Shown here one piece after another: positions 61,054 through 64,000 of a stretch of DNA of 64,000 nt. Each line of letters starts with the position of its first letter. Within the stretch, counting starts at the first letter, position 1. The translations under genes and the position numbers were made by a program. Source of the stretch: Cupriavidus nantongensis (lineage in GTDB: Bacteria; Pseudomonadota; Gammaproteobacteria; Burkholderiales; Burkholderiaceae); NCBI RefSeq assembly GCF_001598055.1, contig NZ_CP014844.1, forward strand, positions 4,305,642 through 4,369,641. The letters are read 5' to 3'. Below the pieces are notes generated by a model. That model saw nothing but the letters and a program-made list of their open reading frames with translations. It did no database searches and was not told the DNA's origin.

Positions 61054-62621
61054 GCCGATACTCCGCGCGTGGCCAGTGCCAGCCGTACGTGTTCGCGATC
61101 CGAGAACGGGCGCTTGCGGCCCTGGATCTCCTGGGTAGCCTCGTGGCCCTTGCCAGCCACCAGCACCACGTCGGCCGGCGCGGCGTGGCGCACGGCGTAG
61201 AGGATGGCGGCGGCGCGGTCTTCGATCTGGCGCCCGCGCGCGCGCTCGGCCATGCCGTCGGCAATCGCGTCGAGGATCTCCTGCGGGTCTTCGCTGCGCG
61301 GGTTGTCGCTGGTCAGCACGACTTCGTCGGCCAGGCGCTCGGCCACGGCGCCCATCAGCGGGCGCTTGGTCGGGTCGCGGTCGCCGCCGCAGCCGAACAC
61401 GCACCACAGGCGGCCGTTGCGCGCCTGCGCCACCGGGCGCAGCGCGGCCAGCGTCTGCGCGAGCGCGTCGGGGGTGTGGGCATAGTCGACCACCGCCAGC
61501 GGCGCCTGCGCGGCGTCGTGGCCGGCGCCGGCGCCGAACAGCTCCATGCGTCCTTCCACCGGCGCCAGCGCGCGCAGCGCGGCAAGCGCCGCGTCCCACG
61601 CCACGCCGTTGGCCAGTGCCGCGCCCAGCACCGCGAGCAGGTTGCTGACGTTGAAGGCGCCGATCATCGGCGTTGCCATCTCGGCGTGGCCGAAGCTGCC
61701 GTCGATATGGAAGGCGGTGCCGGTGGCGGTGGCGCGCACGTTGGTGGCGCGCAGCCAGGCGCCGCGCGGGCCGCGCACCGTGGCGGCGGCGGGGCCGTCG
61801 ATGCCGTATTCGATCACGTGCGGCGCGGCCACGGCGGCGGCGTCGGCCGCCAGCAGGCGCTGGCCCATGGCGTCGTCGCGATTGACCACCGCGGTGCGCA
61901 GGCCGTCCCAGCGGAACAGGCGCGCCTTGGCGGCCTCGTACTCGGCCATCGAGCCGTGGTAGTCGAGATGGTCCTGGGTCAGGTTGGTCAGCACCGCCAC
62001 CGAGAAATGCGTGCCGGCCACGCGCTCCTGCTCGAGGCCGTGCGACGACACTTCCATCGCCACGGCGCGCGCGCCGGCATCGTGCAGCGCGGCCAGGCTG
62101 GCCTGCAGCTGCACCGCGTCGGGGGTGGTGAAGCCGGTGGCCTGCAGCGCGTCCGGGAAGCCGGTGCCGAGCGTGCCGATCGCCGCGCACGGCGTGCCGG
62201 CGGCCTGCAGCACGCGCGCCAGCCACTGGCTGCACGAGGTCTTGCCGTTGGTGCCGGTGATGCCGGTCACGGCCAGGCCGCGCGCCGGGTTGCCGTGCCA
62301 GCCGGCGGCGATCGGGCCGGCCAGCTGGTGCAGGCGGCTCACGGCCAGGTGCGGCACCGCGTCGCCAAAGGGCCAGTCGAAGCCGTCGGCCTCATAGACC
62401 ACGGCGCCGGCGCCGGCGGCGATCGCCTGCGCGATATAGGGCCGGCCGTCGGTGGCGAGGCGGTCGTTGCCCAGCACGTAGGCGAAGAACACATCGCCGC
62501 GCGCCAGGCGCCGGGTATCGCCGCTCAGCTGCGCCGCGGCGGCCACGTTGGTACGCAGCCAGGCCAGCGCGTTGCTGGCCTGGGCGGTGACCTCGAGGGG
62601 GAGCAGGGGCTTGGCCGTCAT
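61050..62621 (-). CDS. murE: UDP-MurNAc-L-Ala-D-Glu--meso-DAP ligase
   Basis: A 523-residue Mur ligase. ATP site [33 protein letters not shown], and the DNPR motif (TSDNPRSEDPQEI), which selects meso-diaminopimelate over lysine. It lies 10 bases after ftsI. Confidence 0.97.
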   Translation of the reverse strand: MTAKPLLPLEVTAQASNALAWLRTNVAAAAQLSGDTRRLARGDVFFAYVLGNDRLATDGRPYIAQAIAAGAGAVVYEADGFDWPFGDAVPHLAVSRLHQLAGPIAAGWHGNPARGLAVTGITGTNGKTSCSQWLARVLQAAGTPCAAIGTLGTGFPDALQATGFTTPDAVQLQASLAALHDAGARAVAMEVSSHGLEQERVAGTHFSVAVLTNLTQDHLDYHGSMAEYEAAKARLFRWDGLRTAVVNRDDAMGQRLLAADAAAVAAPHVIEYGIDGPAAATVRGPRGAWLRATNVRATATGTAFHIDGSFGHAEMATPMIGAFNVSNLLAVLGAALANGVAWDAALAALRALAPVEGRMELFGAGAGHDAAQAPLAVVDYAHTPDALAQTLAALRPVAQARNGRLWCVFGCGGDRDPTKRPLMGAVAERLADEVVLTSDNPRSEDPQEILDAIADGMAERARGRQIEDRAAAILYAVRHAAPADVVLVAGKGHEATQEIQGRKRPFSDREHVRLALATRGVSA

Positions 62622-62631
62622 CGGGTCGATC

Positions 62632-64000
62632 TCATTGGGTCGAACTCCACGGTTCGCTTTCCTGCACCTTGTCGCTGACCACCAGCTGGCGGATCGGCGA
62701 ATCGGGCTGGACGTTCAGTGCGCGCAGCGTGCCGCCGGTGATGGCCGCGAACACCGGGCCCGCCACCGTGCCGCCGTAGTGGCTGCCGGCGGTGGGCTCG
62801 TCCACGCTGACGGCGACGATGATGCGCGGGTTCGACATCGGCGCCAGGCCGATGAACGAGGCGCGGTACTTGCTGCGGTTGTAGCCGCGCCCTTCATGCT
62901 TGTAGGCGGTGCCGGTCTTGCCGCCGACGCGGTAGCCCATCACCTGCGCCTCGGGCGCGGTGCCGCCGGGGGCGGTCACGGTTTCCATCATCGCGCGCAC
63001 GTCGCGCGCCACCTGCGGCGACAGGATGCGCTCGCCGGTGGCGGGGCCGCTGGTGCGGAACATCGTCACCGGGATCAGCTCGCCGTCATGCGCGAAGATG
63101 GTGTAGGCGTGCGCCATCTGGAACAGCGACACCGACAGGCCGTAGCCATACGACATGGTGGCCTGCTCGATCGGGCGCCAGCTCTTGTACGGGCGCACGC
63201 GCCCGGCGACCGCGCCGGGGAAGCCGAGCTTGGGCGCCTGGCCCAGGCCGATGCTGGTGTACATGTCCCACATCTCCTGCGGCTTCATCATCATCGCGAT
63301 CTTGGTCGTGCCGATGTTGGACGACTTCTGGATCACGCCGGTGACGGTGAGCGCGCCGTAGTTGTGGGTGTCGGTGATGGTGGCGCCTTCGAACTGGTAC
63401 TTGCCGGTGGTGGCGATCACCGTCGACGGCGACACGCGCTTGAGCTGCAGCGCCAGCCCCACCGTGATCGGCTTCATCATCGAGCCGGGCTCGAAGGTGT
63501 CGGTCAGCACGCGGTTGCGCAGCTGCTCGCCCGACAGCCGGGTGCGGTCGTTGGGGTTGTAGGTGGGCCAGTTGGCCAGCGCCAGCACCTCGCCGGTCTG
63601 GGCGTCGAGCACCACCGCGCTGGCGGCCTTGGCCTTGTGCTTGTCGACCACGGCCTTGAGCTCGTTGTAGGCCAGGTACTGGATCTTGGCGTCGATCGAC
63701 AGCTGGATGTCCTCGCCGTCGCGCGGGGTCTTGAGCACGCCGATGTCCTCGACCACGCGGCCGAGCCGGTCCTTGATCACCTGGCGCGCGCCGGCGCGGC
63801 CGGCCAGGCCGCTCTCGCGCGCCAGCTCGACGCCTTCCTGGCCGCGATCCTCGACATTGGTGAAGCCGACGATATGCGCCATCGCCTCCCCTTCCGGGTA
63901 GAAGCGCTTGTATTCGCGGGTCTGGTGGATGCCGTCGATCTTCAGCGCGGCGATCTTGTCGGCGACGTCGGGCAGCACCTGGCGCTTCAGGTAGACGAAG
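62632..64000 (-). CDS. ftsI: Septal transpeptidase FtsI (PBP3), 5' end beyond window
   Basis: 456 residues are visible; the N-terminal membrane anchor and pedestal start lie outside. The active site has EPGSMMKP (SxxK), KSSNIGTT (SxN) and GGKTGTAY (KTG). It crosslinks peptidoglycan at the septum together with FtsW. The frame stays open to the right edge (FVYLKRQV are the first residues seen). It heads the visible dcw cluster. Confidence 0.97.
   Translation of the reverse strand, partial: FVYLKRQVLPDVADKIAALKIDGIHQTREYKRFYPEGEAMAHIVGFTNVEDRGQEGVELARESGLAGRAGARQVIKDRLGRVVEDIGVLKTPRDGEDIQLSIDAKIQYLAYNELKAVVDKHKAKAASAVVLDAQTGEVLALANWPTYNPNDRTRLSGEQLRNRVLTDTFEPGSMMKPITVGLALQLKRVSPSTVIATTGKYQFEGATITDTHNYGALTVTGVIQKSSNIGTTKIAMMMKPQEMWDMYTSIGLGQAPKLGFPGAVAGRVRPYKSWRPIEQATMSYGYGLSVSLFQMAHAYTIFAHDGELIPVTMFRTSGPATGERILSPQVARDVRAMMETVTAPGGTAPEAQVMGYRVGGKTGTAYKHEGRGYNRSKYRASFIGLAPMSNPRIIVAVSVDEPTAGSHYGGTVAGPVFAAITGGTLRALNVQPDSPIRQLVVSDKVQESEPWSSTQ

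Overview
The window is a GC-rich chromosomal stretch of a betaproteobacterium of the Burkholderiaceae, most like Cupriavidus or Ralstonia. The evidence is the gene order (pilB-pilC-pilD-coaE-zapD-yacG, then mutT-argJ-secA-lpxC, then a complete division and cell-wall (dcw) cluster in the order ftsI to ftsZ), the PilS/PilR pair next to ampD and ffh, and protein sequences typical of that group. The genus is an inference from pattern recognition, not from a search.

Layout. 1-2104: the end of a half-size ABC exporter and a HisC-like aminotransferase, probably the tail of a small biosynthesis/export locus. 2303-2965: a TetR regulator. 3231-5014: an AT-richer two-gene unit on the minus strand, a NYN/PIN-like nuclease and a NACHT-like P-loop ATPase, coupled with a 2-base gap; this is the best candidate for an undescribed, possibly defence-related, system. 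5386-10868: class Ia ribonucleotide reductase genes nrdA and nrdB, separated by a complete IS110-family element, with two NrdR boxes over the nrdA promoter. 11360-17080: ampD, pilR, pilS and two small or membrane proteins. 17223-25000: ffh, hpt, two LysE exporters, an AraC regulator, a prolyl 4-hydroxylase-like oxygenase, a lytic transglycosylase and proS. 25187-30919: rppH, a CNP1-like lipoprotein, proB, obgE, rpmA, rplU and the octaprenyl diphosphate synthase gene ispB. 31027-31802: tRNA-Pro(CGG) followed by a toxin-antitoxin pair. 32122-38015: type IV pilus assembly genes pilBCD, then coaE, zapD and yacG. 38041-47492: an OPT transporter, mutT, a DUF815 ATPase, argJ, secA, a DUF721/DciA-like gene and lpxC. 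47656-64000: a peroxiredoxin and the dcw cluster (ftsZ, ftsA, ftsQ, ddl, murC, murG, ftsW, murD, mraY, murF, murE, ftsI), all on the minus strand with many 4-base ATGA overlaps. ftsI runs off the right edge.

The most informative result is in the IS110 element. Its ends can be placed to the base because it splits a REP-like palindrome (6686-6687 and 7899-7900 are duplicated CT cores on the minus strand). Its noncoding left end carries segments that would pair with that target and with its own right end. Joining the two ends recreates a promoter with 17-base spacing. Together these match the bridge-RNA recombinase mechanism known for the family, read here from sequence alone.
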